Source: JALOKP01 sp963800865
GTDB taxonomy: Bacteria; Acidobacteriota; Polarisedimenticolia; J045
Length of the DNA: 64,000 nucleotides
NCBI GenBank assembly: GCA_963800865.1
Contig: CAWDCL010000004.1
Location: 1,798,001-1,862,000 of the forward strand
Direction: 5' to 3'
In this document: one piece after another, positions 1 to 14,516 of the stretch
Numbering within the stretch: the stretch's first letter is position 1
Layout: every line of letters begins with the position of its first letter
The notes under the pieces: model-generated
Told to the model about the DNA's origin: nothing
Seen by the model: the letters and a program-made list of their open reading frames with translations, nothing else
The model's database searches: none
Made by a program: the position numbers and the translations under genes

Positions 1-398
1 AAGGTCGGGGCGATCAGCTGGACGGTCCGGATGACCTCCTCGACGTCGTGGCTGTCGACCTCGATGTCGAACACGTCGATCCCGGCGAAGCGGTTGAACA
101 GGACCCCCTTGCCCTCCATGACCGGCTTGCCGGACAGGGCGCCGATGTCGCCGAGGCCCAGGACCGCGGTCCCGTTGCTGATCACCGCGACGAGGTTCCC
201 CTTGTTCGTGTAGCGGTAGGCCGTTTCCGGGTCGGCCTCGATCGCCTTGCAGGGCACGGCGACCCCCGGGGTGTAGGCGAGCGACAGGTCGCGCTGCGAA
301 CTGCAGGGCTTGGTCGAGTAGACACCGAGCTTCCCCGGGCGGGGGAACTCGTGGTAGGCGAGGGCTTCCTCGTCGCGGATCTTCACGAACTTCGCCAT
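1..398 (-). CDS. maeB: Malic enzyme, N-terminal part (runs off window edge)
   Basis: The reverse strand encodes MAKFVKIRDEEALAYHEFPR, then LGVYSTKPC, LSLAYTPGVAVPC, NLVAVISNGTAVLGLGDIG and PVMEGKGVLFNRFAGIDVFD. These are hallmark segments of the N-terminal domain of NAD(P)-dependent malic enzymes, which convert malate to pyruvate and CO2. About 132 residues are present; the NAD-binding part lies outside the window. Two in-frame ATGs exist (398 and 407). The GGCAGGAG Shine-Dalgarno-like stretch abuts the upstream ATG but lies about 9 nt before the one at 398, so 398 is preferred. The family call is firm; whether it is the long MaeB form fused to a phosphotransacetylase-like domain cannot be seen. 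Confidence 0.88.
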   Translation of the reverse strand, partial: MAKFVKIRDEEALAYHEFPRPGKLGVYSTKPCSSQRDLSLAYTPGVAVPCKAIEADPETAYRYTNKGNLVAVISNGTAVLGLGDIGALSGKPVMEGKGVLFNRFAGIDVFDIEVDSHDVEEVIRTVQLIAPT

Positions 399-640
399 GG
401 GTTCCATCTCCTGCCGGCGGGCGCCGGGAGGCGCGCCGGGGGTGCGGCCTGGGCCGCGGCGGGCCGGGGTGGTGGGTGGGAGGCCCCGGAAGAACTTGAT
501 CATAAGCCCGACCTGCCTGATCAGTCAGCCGGGGCCGGGGGGGGGGCGGAGGAACCCGGGGTTGCTGGGAACCCCCCGCGGAACCGACGTTTCCCCGCGC
601 CGCGCCGTTCCCCAACGGCGCAGCCGGAGGTCCGCCGCCC
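399..640. other. Intergenic region, divergent promoters expected
   Basis: This 242-nt gap separates the minus-strand malic enzyme from the plus-strand beta-helix gene. The only AT-richer patch is around 490-510 (TTGATCATAAGC), which read on the minus strand gives a TTATGAT-like -10 for the malic enzyme. A long G/C homopolymer run lies near 530-550. No small gene or RNA was recognised. Confidence 0.4.
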
Positions 641-3721
<3,081 letters not shown>

Positions 3722-3787
3722 GCGCTGGACGGACCGCACCGTTCCTCGGCATCATGGGCACCGGACACCGGACCCCGGAGCGCGACG

Positions 3788-4081
3788 ATGGGAAAGAAGG
3801 ACAAGTGCTGCGACCGGTACAAGAAGAAGGACGAGTACTGCCGCGGCTGCCCGATCGTCGACACGTGCGAGCTGGCGCCACGGCCGGCCGCCGACGGGGA
3901 GACCGGCAAGAAGAAGGACGCCAGGAAGGGCAAGAAGGACAAGAAAGAGAAGTTGGAGAAGAAGGGCACGAAGGATAAGAAAGACAAGAAGGGGAAGAAG
4001 GACACGAAGGACAAGAAAGACAAGAAAGACAAGAAGGACCGTCGGAAGAAAGAGAAGTCCCGCAAGGCCGACAAGGCCTAG
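3788..4081 (+). CDS. Small Cys-rich, Lys/Asp-repeat protein (97 aa)
   Basis: GGAG lies about 7 nt before the ATG. The first 30 residues hold a compact cysteine cluster (C7, C8, C18, C21, C27, in KCCDRYKKKDEYCRGCP), suggesting a bound metal. The rest is almost only Lys, Asp, Glu and Arg in KKDKK-type repeats, predicted disordered and strongly basic. The gene is A-rich and so stands out sharply from the roughly 70% GC surroundings, purely because of its AAG/AAA/GAC codons. It stands alone between the beta-helix gene and the beta-hydroxylase gene. I recall short proteins with similar CC..YxKKG..CxxCP openings in proteobacteria, but I cannot name a family. Function unknown. Confidence 0.7.
   Translation: MGKKDKCCDRYKKKDEYCRGCPIVDTCELAPRPAADGETGKKKDARKGKKDKKEKLEKKGTKDKKDKKGKKDTKDKKDKKDKKDRRKKEKSRKADKA
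3905..4070 (+). repeat. Low-complexity AAG/AAA/GAC codon repeat
   Basis: Imperfect direct repeats of a 9-12 nt unit (AAGGACAAGAAA and variants) run through the 3' half of the small Lys-rich gene and encode its KKDK repeats. Such a tract is prone to replication slippage, so copy number may vary between strains. Confidence 0.65.
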
Positions 4082-4185
4082 CAGCGCCGCCGCTCCGGCC
4101 GGCGCTCGCGCGCCGCTCCATCCGCGCTATCATCCCGCAACGTCCCGGGCGGTGCGGAGACCGTCCCGCGGAGGGAGATGCCGCC

Positions 4186-5010
4186 ATGCAATCCGCTTCG
4201 GCTGCCGACCCGAAGACCCAGAGCTATTTCGACCCGTCGCGTCTGTCCGTTGCCCCGGCCGATCGTTCGCATCGCCTCGACCCGCCGAAGAGCCTGATCG
4301 AGCGCGGCGTCCGTGCGCTCGGGGACGGGCTGGAATCGCTCGTCGTCCGGATGTCGGTCCACGGCGACCCGCCCTTCTACGACACGTCGCTGTTTCCCTG
4401 GGTGCGCGAGGTCGAGGGAGAGTGGCGGCTGATCCGCACCGAGCTCGACCGGATCATGCCGGAGCGGGACCGGCTCCCCAACTTCCACGACATCCTCGAG
4501 CCGGTCCGGACGATCACGACCGACTCGCAGTGGAAGACCTTCTGGCTGGCCGCGATCGGCGTCGACTGCGCCGAGAACCAGCGGCGCTTCCCGGAGACGA
4601 TGCGGATCCTGAACCGGATCCCGGGGATGAAGAACGCGTTCTTCTCGATTCTCTCGCCCGGCAAGTACATCCCGCCGCACCGCGGCGCCTACAACGGAAT
4701 CCTGCGGTACCACCTCGGCCTGATCGTGCCGGAGCCGAAGGAACGCTGCCGCATCCGCGTGGCGCGCGAGGTGCGCCACTGGGAAGAGGGGAAGAGCCTG
4801 GTCTTCGACGACACCTACAACCACGAGGTCTGGAACGAGACCGAGGGGACCCGCGTGGTCCTGTTCGTCGACTTCACCCGGCCGCTGAAGGGGGCCTTCA
4901 ACACGCTCAACGAGCGGATGATCTCGATGGGCGCGATGGCCCCGATGATGCGCGAGGCCAACGACAACCTGCAGCAGTGGTCGAAGGGGTTCTACGGCCG
5001 GGACAACTGA
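4186..5010 (+). CDS. Aspartyl/asparaginyl beta-hydroxylase family Fe(II)/2-oxoglutarate dioxygenase
   Basis: At 274 aa it matches the AspH/LpxO-type domain. The core SPGKYIPPHRGAYNGILRYH carries the first iron ligand (H165) and the family Arg (R174). DDTYNHEVWNETEGTRVVLF carries the second His (H213) and the 2-oxoglutarate-binding Arg (R223). This family uses a two-His iron site without the usual carboxylate, and that is what is seen. No signal peptide or membrane segment is apparent, so it is probably cytosolic. The start is the ATG after GGAGGGAGATGCCGCC. The substrate could be a protein Asp/Asn or a lipid acyl chain as in LpxO; context does not decide. Confidence 0.82.
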   Translation: MQSASAADPKTQSYFDPSRLSVAPADRSHRLDPPKSLIERGVRALGDGLESLVVRMSVHGDPPFYDTSLFPWVREVEGEWRLIRTELDRIMPERDRLPNFHDILEPVRTITTDSQWKTFWLAAIGVDCAENQRRFPETMRILNRIPGMKNAFFSILSPGKYIPPHRGAYNGILRYHLGLIVPEPKERCRIRVAREVRHWEEGKSLVFDDTYNHEVWNETEGTRVVLFVDFTRPLKGAFNTLNERMISMGAMAPMMREANDNLQQWSKGFYGRDN

Positions 5011-5048
5011 CCGGGCCCGCACGACGGCCCCTACCCTTCACGAACGCC

Positions 5049-6180
5049 CTAGGCGAACCGCAGCGCGATCCCGGCCTCGTCGAGGTGCGCGAGGAACTCC
5101 CGGAACAGCGGCTCGTCGAAAGCCAGCAGCTCGGCCGGCCGGGCTCCCGGCTCGCCGAGCTTCCCCTCCGCCATCAGTCGCACGGCGACGATCGCCGGCC
5201 AGCCGGTCGTGCGGGCCATCGACGAGTCGCCGGTCGACGGGTCGGTCCGGTCGAGCAGGTCGACCCGCTTGACGACCCGCTGCGAGCCCTCGAGCCCCTC
5301 GACCTCGACCCGCATCGCCGTGAACTCCTGCTCGCCCGGCTCGAGCTTCCAGTCGTCGATCAGCAGGCGCGCGGTCAGGTCGAGCGGCCGCACGCGCTGG
5401 CCGCCGACTTCCAGCGCCTGCTCGCCGAAGAACCCCAGCGCCTTCAGCACCCGGATCTTCTCGATGTGTCCCGGCCAGCGCAGCGTCTTCTCGCGCATCG
5501 TCGGAATCTCGAGCGTCCAGAGCAGCGTGCGCAGCCCGTCGGTGTTGAAGGCCTCGAGCGTCCCCACGCCGGGGAAGTCGATCAGCTCGGGCTCGGAGAG
5601 CGCGGGACGGGTCACCAGCGTGCCGCGGTCCCGGAAACGCGCCGGCCGGGTGTACTCCTCGATCACGTCGATCGGCGAGAACGGGGCCTTGTACTCGAGC
5701 GGCCAGCGGCGTGCGACCGGCAACCCGCCGACCATGATCGTCAGCCCGTCGGCGCGGGTCAGCCGCCGCGCGAGGTGGGCGCCGAGCATCCCGCCGAGAC
5801 CCGGCATCACGCCGCAGTCGAGGATCGCGGCCACGCCGCGCGCGCGCGCCGGGGCCGTCGAGGTCGCGCGGGTCCTCGGGGAAGAACGAGATGTCGACCA
5901 GCGGCCGGCCGGCGTCGATCACGATGCGCGCGGTGGCGTGGCCGAGGAAACCCGGCACCGCGCCGACGACGATGTCGGCCGCGCGGGCCGCCTCGGCGAC
6001 CGTCTCCGCGCGCGAGAGGTCGGCCTCCCGCACCGCGAGCGGGGCGCGGCGCCGCGAGGCCTCGAGCGCGGCCGCGTCGCGGTCGTAGAGCGTCACTGCG
6101 AAGCCGTCGTGCGCCAGCCTCCGCGCGATGAAGCCGCCCACCATTCCGCCGCCGAGTACCGCGATCTTCCGGTCCTGCAT
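5049..6180 (-). CDS. Saccharopine dehydrogenase-like NAD(P)-binding protein; one frame break
   Basis: The N-terminal Rossmann fold is clear (KIAVLGGGMVGGFIARRLA, then VTLYDRDAAALEASRRR). The C-terminal part, from about 5834 down in another frame, has AAILDCGVMPGLGGMLGAHLA and VGTLEAFNTDGLRTLL, typical of saccharopine dehydrogenase/carboxynorspermidine synthase-type proteins. The frame moves by +1 near 5840-5860 inside a run of alternating C and G. Adding one CG restores a continuous protein of about 377 aa through GVAAILDCG. Whether it acts on saccharopine itself is not shown; no other lysine-pathway genes are near. Confidence 0.78.
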
Positions 6181-6413
6181 CGCCGCCTGTCCTTTCGATA
6201 CGCCGGGTGGGCGCGGACGGGAGGATAGCCGCAGCGGCCGGGCCCGCGCCGCCCCGTCGGCCGGGGGCCGGGCCGGGGCCGGCCGCGGCAGCCGGGCGGC
6301 GGCGGGGCGCGACGCGGCGCGGCGGGTCCTCCGCGGGGAGGGCGGACCGACTTGGCGATCCGGCCCGGGCCGGGGAAGATACCCCTGGCCCGGCCGCGCC
6401 GGGAGGAGGCTTC

Positions 6414-9400
6414 TTGCGCGTCCGGCGCCCGCTCGTCCTCGCTCTCCTCGCCGCCGTCGCGGTCGGCGCCGGGCTGTTGCCCCGCGGCCGCCGCGGCGCC
6501 CCCGGCCGCGCCCGCGGCGCCCCCGGCGCGGTGCGCCCGCGGCCTCCGCGCCGGCCGCCGGCTGGATCGTCCTCGACTACCGGCCGCTGGTGGACCTGCG
6601 CCAGCCGACCCACTCGGGTGAACCGGTCGGGCTGGTGCTCGAGCGGCTCGGCGGCCGGCCGCGCCCGGTCGGCGGTTCGCTGCGCGCGACGTCCACGGAT
6701 GCAGGAGATGCCGCGGACCACTCGCTGGTCGATCCGCTGCTCGAGCCCTACGGCTTCGTGCTGGCCGACGCCGTCGACGCCGCCGCCGCGACCGGCGCCG
6801 GCGCTCCGGCGTTCGTCGAGATCGGTGACCTCTTCCCGCCGGGAGCCGCCGAGCCGGCCTGGGTCGAACTGGTACGCGCGCGGCGCTACCTGCTGGAGAG
6901 CGACGGCCAGGGCCGGCTCCGCGCCTTCGTGCCCTGGTCGGCCGGAGAGGCGGGCGGCGACGGTGCGCGCGTCCCCGCCGTGGACGAAGTGGAGGCCGCG
7001 AAGTCGGCCTGGGCCGAGGCCTGGCCCGTGGTGCGTCACGCCCTGGCCGCGGAGCGGCGCCGCGTCGGCAAGCCGCTGACGATCGAGGTGCGCGCCTACG
7101 CGCACTTCCCGGCCCGCACGCGCTTCCTGCTCGGCGCTCGGCCGCACCGCGTCAGCGTCGATGCCGTGCGCCCCGACGGCAGGCGCCCGCCACTCGACCT
7201 CGTTGCCTGGCAGCGCTTTCTCGACCAGGGGCTGACGCTCGAGGGCGCGCGCCTCGACCCGGACGGCGCGATCACCCTCTTCGGCAGCCCGGCCGCCGTG
7301 AAACCCTCGATCCTCGGCCGCCCGCTGTCGCTGGCCGACGCCGCGGTCGCCTACCGCGCGGTCTTTCACGGCGGGGCGGCCGAGCCCTACATGAGCCTCG
7401 ACCGCGGCTTTGCGCCGCAGCTGGCGCTCGTCAACTACGGCGGGCGGCTGCGCGACACCGGCCTCGGGATGGTGAGCCTGCTGTGCGACGCGCGCTTCAA
7501 GACCTTCTCGCTCGGGGATCGACATCGTCGAGGCGTCCGACGTGCGCTCGCGCGTGCGTGCCGCGGTGCCCGGTTTCCGGACCCACCTCGAGCGCTTCGC
7601 CGCCGACCCCGGCTCGAAGGGGCTCTCCGGCCAGCAGACGAGGCTCTGGTTCTATCCCGACACGGTCGAGCTGACGCTCTCGGCGGAAGGCGACCTGCTG
7701 GCGATGCGCCGCGCGCGGATGGCCGCGGCTTCCGAGAAGGTCCAGCTCGACACGGGCGAAGGCGCCGCTCCGGCCGCGCCCTGGACGAAGGCCACCGTCG
7801 ACGAGATCAATCGCGACTACGACGCCCTGGCGCGAGTCTTCCCGGAGATGGCCGATCTCGACCAGGCGGTGCGCTGGCTGTCGCTCTTCACCTGGCTGCG
7901 CGCGGCGGAGCAGGCCGGCCTGGCCGTGCCCGAGCTCGACGCGTTGCTCGCGATCGAGCTGCCGGCGATGCCGACGCCCCGGCACTTCCCGCAGCTGCTG
8001 GCCTTCAACGCGGTACCGGAGAAGCCGGGGCCGGGTGCGGTCGACGTCTTCGAGCGGGTCGATGTCGGCGCCGCACTCGATCGGCTCGCGCCGCCGAGCG
8101 GCCGGCCACTCGCGGCAGCGGAGCGCTACCGCCGCGCGCTGGCCGCGCTGGACCGGCGCGACCCGCAGCAGGCCGCGCTGGCGGCGGAGCTGGCCGAGCT
8201 GAACGCGGCGGCGGCGAGCGACACCGAGCTGGACGCCGCGGCCTTCCGCGCCGAGCGGCTGCGGATGCACCAGCTGGTGCTCGGGACGCTGCCCGAGGCC
8301 GATCGCGCGAAGCTGCGCGCGCGCGCCCAGGCCGGCGACACGCCGCGCGTCTTCAGCGTCGGGATCGGCGGGCTCGACCTTGGAATGGGTTCTTCCCTGG
8401 CGCGGGCCGCGGGGCGGAGCGGCGGGCTGACCGGGCTCGGCGCGACGGCGCGGGCGGCGTCGGGCACCGGGACCGGAGCGGGATCGCCCGCGCCGGGCGG
8501 CGCCGCAGCGGTGCCCGACGCGCTCCCCGCCGCACCGCGCGAGGCGTGGCAGCAGGACCCGGCCGGGCTCCCGGCGGCGACGCTCCCCGCGCACGCGCCT
8601 GCGGCGGGGGAGATGGTCGCGTGGCCGGCGGCCGCCGACGCGCGCTACCGGCGCGCGACCCGCGAAGCCGCGGGCGGAGCGCTGGTGATCGTGCGCGTCG
8701 AGGACCGGCGCGCGCTGCGCTACCGCGTCGCCCCGGCCGGGGCGATCGGACTGCTGCCGTTCGAGGCCGCGCCGCAGCCCGCGGCCGCCCCGGAAGCGGT
8801 CGCCGCCGCTGCCGCGATTCCCGAGGACCTGATGCTGCTCCAGCGCGTCGGCGAGACGACGACGGCCGCGGGCGTGCCGGCGGTCGTGTTGCGCCTGTCG
8901 GCCTCGGGCGGGCGGCAGCTCGAGGCGCCGTTCCCGCGCGCGGTGCTGCAGCGCCTGGTGCTGGGCCACGGGGTCGACCTGACGCCCGACAAGCCGCTCC
9001 CCGGCTTCTCGCAGCTGCCACCCGCACTGGCGTCCCTCAACCGCACGATGGTGATCCTGCGCCCGGAGGAGACGCAGCCGCCGTGGGCGAGCGGGGCGCC
9101 GGCCTACCCGGGCGAGGAGAGCACCGCCGAGCTCGCGCGCGCGCTGGCGGCGTGGTGGGCCGGGAGCGGCCGCACGGCGATTGCGGGCGTGGACACCGCG
9201 GCCTCGCCGCAGCGCTGGCAGACGGCGCCGCGGCCGCGGGCCGGCGCGGTGCTGCTGCTGCCCGAGGCAGCCTTCCCACCGCCCTACTCCGGACAGGTGG
9301 CCGCGCTCCGCGCGGCGTGGTCCAACGGCCCGAGCGCCGGCGCGTTCGACGCGGCGAGCGCGGGGAAGCCGGACCTCGTCGTGCTCGTCAGCGCCGAAGG

Positions 9401-9693
9401 GGCCGCACCGCTCGCCGCACGCGCGCTGGCGCTCGCGACAGGACCCGGCGATGAAGGGGAAGCTGCTCGCGGTCCTCTCGCTGGCGGCGCCGTTCCGCGT
9501 CGATCTCGCGGCGCGGCTGCTCGAGCCGGGCCACCTGGCCGGTGTCGGGCTCGCGGCGTGGGGCGGGGTGGGGATGCCGGAAGCGGTGCGGAGCCTTGCA
9601 GCGCTCGACGCGGCGCTCGCGACGCCGGCCGTGCCCGGCGGCTCGCCGAAGCGCGTCGAGGAACTGCCCGGCCCCTTCGCCTGGGCCTTCTGA
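6414..9693 (+). CDS. Very large lipoprotein of unknown function; four frame breaks
   Basis: The start is taken as TTG at 6414, behind GGGAGGAGG. The restored N-terminus is a lipoprotein signal: RRPLVLALLAAVAVGA, then a lipobox-like GAxGC and CPAAAAAPPAAPAAPP, a Pro/Ala linker. The body (WIVLDYRPLVDLRQPTHSGE..., SLLCDARFKTF, TRLWFYPDTVELTLS) continues with Ala-rich helical stretches to FAWAF at the end. The frame changes near 6470, 6528, 7515 and 9435, all +1, each fixed by one restored CG. Total is about 1,095 aa. I recognise no named domain. Predicted periplasmic or outer-membrane anchored. Confidence 0.62.
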
Positions 9694-9729
9694 GCCGGTC
9701 GCAGCGGGGGGCCGCCGCGCGCTGCCCCC

Positions 9730-12108
9730 TCAGGGTTTCGCGGCGCCGGCCTCGTGGCCCAGCCCGGCGCGGGCGCTGGCGATCACGCGCTCGAACTCGG
9801 CGACGCGTGCCGGATCGGTCTCGGCGAAGAGGCGCCGTGTCACGGGCTCGATCGGCAGCAGCAGCGCCAGGGCGTCGGCGTAGCGCTGCTCGGCGATCAG
9901 CACGACGCCGAGGTTGGTCCGGGACGCCAGGCTGTTGGGATGCTCCGGCCCCAGCGTGCGCGCGCACCCGTCGGCGGTCAGCCGGAGCCAGTGCTCTGCC
10001 TCGGGCAGGTCCCCCTTCTTCTTCGCGAGGCAGCCCATGCTGTTGTAGGCGGTCAGCGTGTCCGGGTGCTCCTCGCCCAGCGTCCGGCGGGACCGGTCGA
10101 TCAGCTCGCGGAACATCCGCTCGGCCTCGGCCACCCGCCCCGTGTCGGAGTAGATCATCGCGAGGTTGTTCATCGAGGAGAGCGTGTAGACGTGGTCCGG
10201 GCCCAGCACGCGAAGGCCGCGCTCGTAGGAGTCGCGGTGGAAGGTCTCGGCCGCCGCCATGTTCCCCCTGGCCTCGAGCACGTACCCCAGGTTCCCGAGC
10301 GAGACGATCGCGTCGACCGAGTCCTCGCCCAGCACGCGCTGCCGCCGGTCCAGGACCTCGCGGAACTGCGCCTCGGCGTCGTCGAGGCGGCCCAGGGCTT
10401 GGAGGTCCAGCGCCAGGTCGTTGCGGTACCCGAGGACCTCCGCGTCGTCGGGGCCGAGCACGGCGGTCCCGCGCTCGACGGCCTCGCGGAACAGGGTCTC
10501 CGCCTTCTCGTACTCGCCGGTCTGGAAGTACAGCTCGCCCAGCGCGCCGACCGCGGCGATCGTGGCGGGGTCGTCGTCCCCCTGCTCGCGCCGGCGGATC
10601 TCGAGCGCCTGCAGCAGCAGCGGCTCCGCCGGCTCGTGCATCCCCTGGAACAGGTAGCGCTCGCCCAGCGTCGACTTGAGCCGTGCCGCGACCAGCGGCT
10701 GGCCCGCGAACTCCTTTTCCACGGCGGTGACCGCGGGGGAGAGGATCGTCCGATCGATCAGCGCGCGCGCCGCGTCGGTCGCGTTCACCCGCGACCACTC
10801 CGCGGCGAAGGCCGCGCCGCGGGCGGCGCGCTCGGGCCCCGGGACGCCGGACTCGGCCAGCGCGGCGGCGTACCGCGCCTGCACGTCGTCGCGCAGCAAC
10901 TGGCCCGCGCGCGTCGGGTCCACCTGCTCGAGCATCGCGGCCTGGAAGTTCGAGACCTGCTCCAGCTCCGCCGCGCGCGCCCGCGCGACGCGCGCCTGCC
11001 AGGCGAACGCCGCGAGGCCGCCGACCAGCGAGAGCAGCACCAGGCTCGCCGCGACCACCGCGCCTGCGTGGCGGCGCACGAACTTGCCGGCGCGGTAGGC
11101 CGTGCTCGGCGGCGCCGCCAGCACCGGCTCGCCGGACAGGTAGCGGCGCACGTCCAGCGCCAGGCCGTTGGCGGTCTCGTAGCGGCGCGAGCGGTCCTTC
11201 TCCAGCGCCTTCATCACGATCCAGTCCAGCTCGCCCCGGACCTGCCGTGCCAGCGTGCGCGGCTCGGTGCGGCGCTGCGTGGCCCGGCTGTCGATCGTCG
11301 CGGTGTCCTGGCCGAGGCGCGCGCTCGGCCGCGGCGGGTCGGCCTCGCGGAGCATCCGCTGGATCTCGCCCAGGGCGGCCTTCCGCAGCGAGTCGGGCGT
11401 GACCGGCGTGGTCCCGGTCAGCAGCTCGTAGAGGATCACGCCCAGCGAGTAGATGTCGGTGCGGGTGTCGATGTCGGCGCTCCCCTCGGCCTGCTCGGGG
11501 CTCATGTAGAGCGGCGTGCCGAGCAGCTGCTGGTGCACGGTGAACAGCGTCATGTCGGTCAGCCGGGCGCCCGTCGCCTTGGCGATTCCGAAGTCGATGA
11601 CCCTGGCGAACGGCCGATCGTCGTGGGTGCTGACCAGCACGTTGCTCGGTTTGAGGTCGCGGTGGATGACGCCCTTGGAGTGCGCGTGCTGGACCGCCGC
11701 GCAGACCTGCTCGAACAGCGCCAGGCGCTCGTCGATCGTCAGCCGGTTCCGATCGCAGTACGCCGCGATCGGCTCGCCCTGGACCAGTTCCATGACGAAG
11801 TACGGGCGCCCGGACTCGGTCGCCCCGGCATCCAGGACCCGCGCGATGTGCGGGTGGTCCATCAGCGCCAGCGCCTGCCGCTCGGCCTCGAAGCGGGCGA
11901 TCACCTCGCGGGTGTCCATCCCCGGCTTGATGACCTTGAGCGCGACGCGGCGGCGGACCGGGTGCGACTGCTCGGCCTCGTACACCGTGCCGAACCCGCC
12001 TTCGCCCAGCGTCTGCAGGATCCGGTAGGGGCCGACGGCGGTCGGGCCGGTGCCGGGGGCCGGCTCGGGAGCGCCGGTCGGCCCGCCGGTCACGGTCTGG
12101 TCGGACAT
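9730..12108 (-). CDS. Membrane Ser/Thr protein kinase with periplasmic TPR domain
   Basis: A 792-aa PknB-type kinase. In order: Gly-rich loop (LGEGGFGTVYEA), catalytic Lys (VALKVIK), HRDLKPSNVLV catalytic loop, DFGIAKA metal loop and DIYSLGVILYELLTG. One transmembrane helix follows (AGAVVAASLVLLSLVGGLAAF). Then come about six tetratricopeptide repeats of the TPR_12 type (e.g. GELYFQTGEYEKAETLFREA). The start is ATG at 12108 (MSDQTVTGG); the upstream open frame is non-coding. This layout is common for eukaryote-like kinases in Acidobacteria and Planctomycetes, where the TPR part is thought to sense or bind partners. It stands alone, so the target is unknown. Confidence 0.9.
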   Translation of the reverse strand: MSDQTVTGGPTGAPEPAPGTGPTAVGPYRILQTLGEGGFGTVYEAEQSHPVRRRVALKVIKPGMDTREVIARFEAERQALALMDHPHIARVLDAGATESGRPYFVMELVQGEPIAAYCDRNRLTIDERLALFEQVCAAVQHAHSKGVIHRDLKPSNVLVSTHDDRPFARVIDFGIAKATGARLTDMTLFTVHQQLLGTPLYMSPEQAEGSADIDTRTDIYSLGVILYELLTGTTPVTPDSLRKAALGEIQRMLREADPPRPSARLGQDTATIDSRATQRRTEPRTLARQVRGELDWIVMKALEKDRSRRYETANGLALDVRRYLSGEPVLAAPPSTAYRAGKFVRRHAGAVVAASLVLLSLVGGLAAFAWQARVARARAAELEQVSNFQAAMLEQVDPTRAGQLLRDDVQARYAAALAESGVPGPERAARGAAFAAEWSRVNATDAARALIDRTILSPAVTAVEKEFAGQPLVAARLKSTLGERYLFQGMHEPAEPLLLQALEIRRREQGDDDPATIAAVGALGELYFQTGEYEKAETLFREAVERGTAVLGPDDAEVLGYRNDLALDLQALGRLDDAEAQFREVLDRRQRVLGEDSVDAIVSLGNLGYVLEARGNMAAAETFHRDSYERGLRVLGPDHVYTLSSMNNLAMIYSDTGRVAEAERMFRELIDRSRRTLGEEHPDTLTAYNSMGCLAKKKGDLPEAEHWLRLTADGCARTLGPEHPNSLASRTNLGVVLIAEQRYADALALLLPIEPVTRRLFAETDPARVAEFERVIASARAGLGHEAGAAKP

Positions 12109-12297
12109 CGCGGATCTCCGGGGCGGGGACGCACGGGCCGGGTCATTCTGAGGGGTCCGGTGCGCGTTGCGGGAGACTACGGTCAGGGCGGACGGGGGGC
12201 AACCGCGAGGTACCGATTCCGCTTCCTGTTGAGCCGTGCGCCGCGCTTCGCGCCGCGGCGTAGACTCGTGACGGCCCCGAAGCGGAAGGAGGCGGAC

Positions 12298-12906
12298 ATG
12301 AAGAAAGACGCTCTCACGCTTCTGCCCAGCCGGCGGCAGATCCTCACACAGGTTCTTCCCGCCGGCGCGTTCGCCTGCCTCGCGTGCCGCGGCGCCCTCG
12401 CCGCGGTCGAGCCCGCGAGGAGCAAGGCGTCGGCACCCGTCGAGATGTCGTACGAGGAGATGTTCAAGGAGTTCTACGTCGAGTCGTTCATCCCGACGAT
12501 GAAGGCGCTGGGCGAGGAGGTCGGGCGCGACAAGCTCGTCGCGATGCTGAAGCGGGCCGGCGCGAAGGCGGCCGAGCGCGGGGTGCAGGAGTGGGCAAAG
12601 ACCCTGCCGAAGCGCGATCTCACGACCTTCACCGCCGACGTGCGGAAGCCCAGCCCGCTGTACCAGCACGCGCTGAGCATGGAGATCCTCGAGGACAAGC
12701 CGACGGTCTTCGCGGCGCGCGTGACCGAGTGCCTGTGGGCGAAGACCTTCCGCGACGCCGGCGCGGCCGACATCGGGTACGCGTACTGCTGCTACCCCGA
12801 CACCGCGGCGACGAAGGCCTTCAACCCGAAGATCCAGGCGACGAACTCGAAGACGCTGATGCAGGGGAACGACCGCTGCGAGTACAGGCTGGTCCTGGAG
12901 GCGTAG
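12298..12906 (+). CDS. Tat-exported L-2-amino-thiazoline-4-carboxylic acid hydrolase-like protein
   Basis: A perfect AAGGAGG lies 7 nt before the ATG. The N-terminus has a twin-arginine-type signal (PSRRQILTQVLPAGAFACLA). The 202-aa mature part carries the Cys-centred segments ECLWAKTFRDAG, YAYCCYPDTAATKAFNP and GNDRCEYRLVLEA that resemble the ATC-hydrolase family (PF14196). That family includes the enzyme opening ATC to S-carbamoyl-cysteine, but most members are uncharacterised. Export by Tat implies that it folds, possibly with a metal, before leaving the cytosol. The substrate call is only by family. Confidence 0.7.
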   Translation: MKKDALTLLPSRRQILTQVLPAGAFACLACRGALAAVEPARSKASAPVEMSYEEMFKEFYVESFIPTMKALGEEVGRDKLVAMLKRAGAKAAERGVQEWAKTLPKRDLTTFTADVRKPSPLYQHALSMEILEDKPTVFAARVTECLWAKTFRDAGAADIGYAYCCYPDTAATKAFNPKIQATNSKTLMQGNDRCEYRLVLEA

Positions 12907-12930
12907 ACGGGAGCCGGGGGTAGGGCCGCC

Positions 12931-12966
12931 GCGGGCGGGGGGCCCGACAGCGCCCCCCGTTCCCGC
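12931..12966 (+). terminator. GC-rich hairpin between ATC-hydrolase-like gene and gltX
   Basis: GCGGG-x-GGGGGGC (12931-12943) pairs with GCCCCCC (12952-12958) and CCCGC (12962-12966) around an 8-nt loop. There is no U-tract, so it would be a weak or factor-assisted terminator. It merges directly into the gltX -10 hexamer. Confidence 0.35.
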
Positions 12967-12972
12967 TACAAT
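12967..12972 (+). promoter_or_regulatory. -10-like TACAAT just upstream of gltX (leaderless start predicted)
   Basis: TACAAT ends 8 nt before the gltX ATG, so a transcript starting at the usual distance would begin at or within 1-2 nt of the start codon. No Shine-Dalgarno sequence is present in between. Confidence 0.5.
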
Positions 12973-12980
12973 CGCGCCCC

Positions 12981-14505
<1,525 letters not shown>

Positions 14506-14516
14506 GGAGGTCCGGG

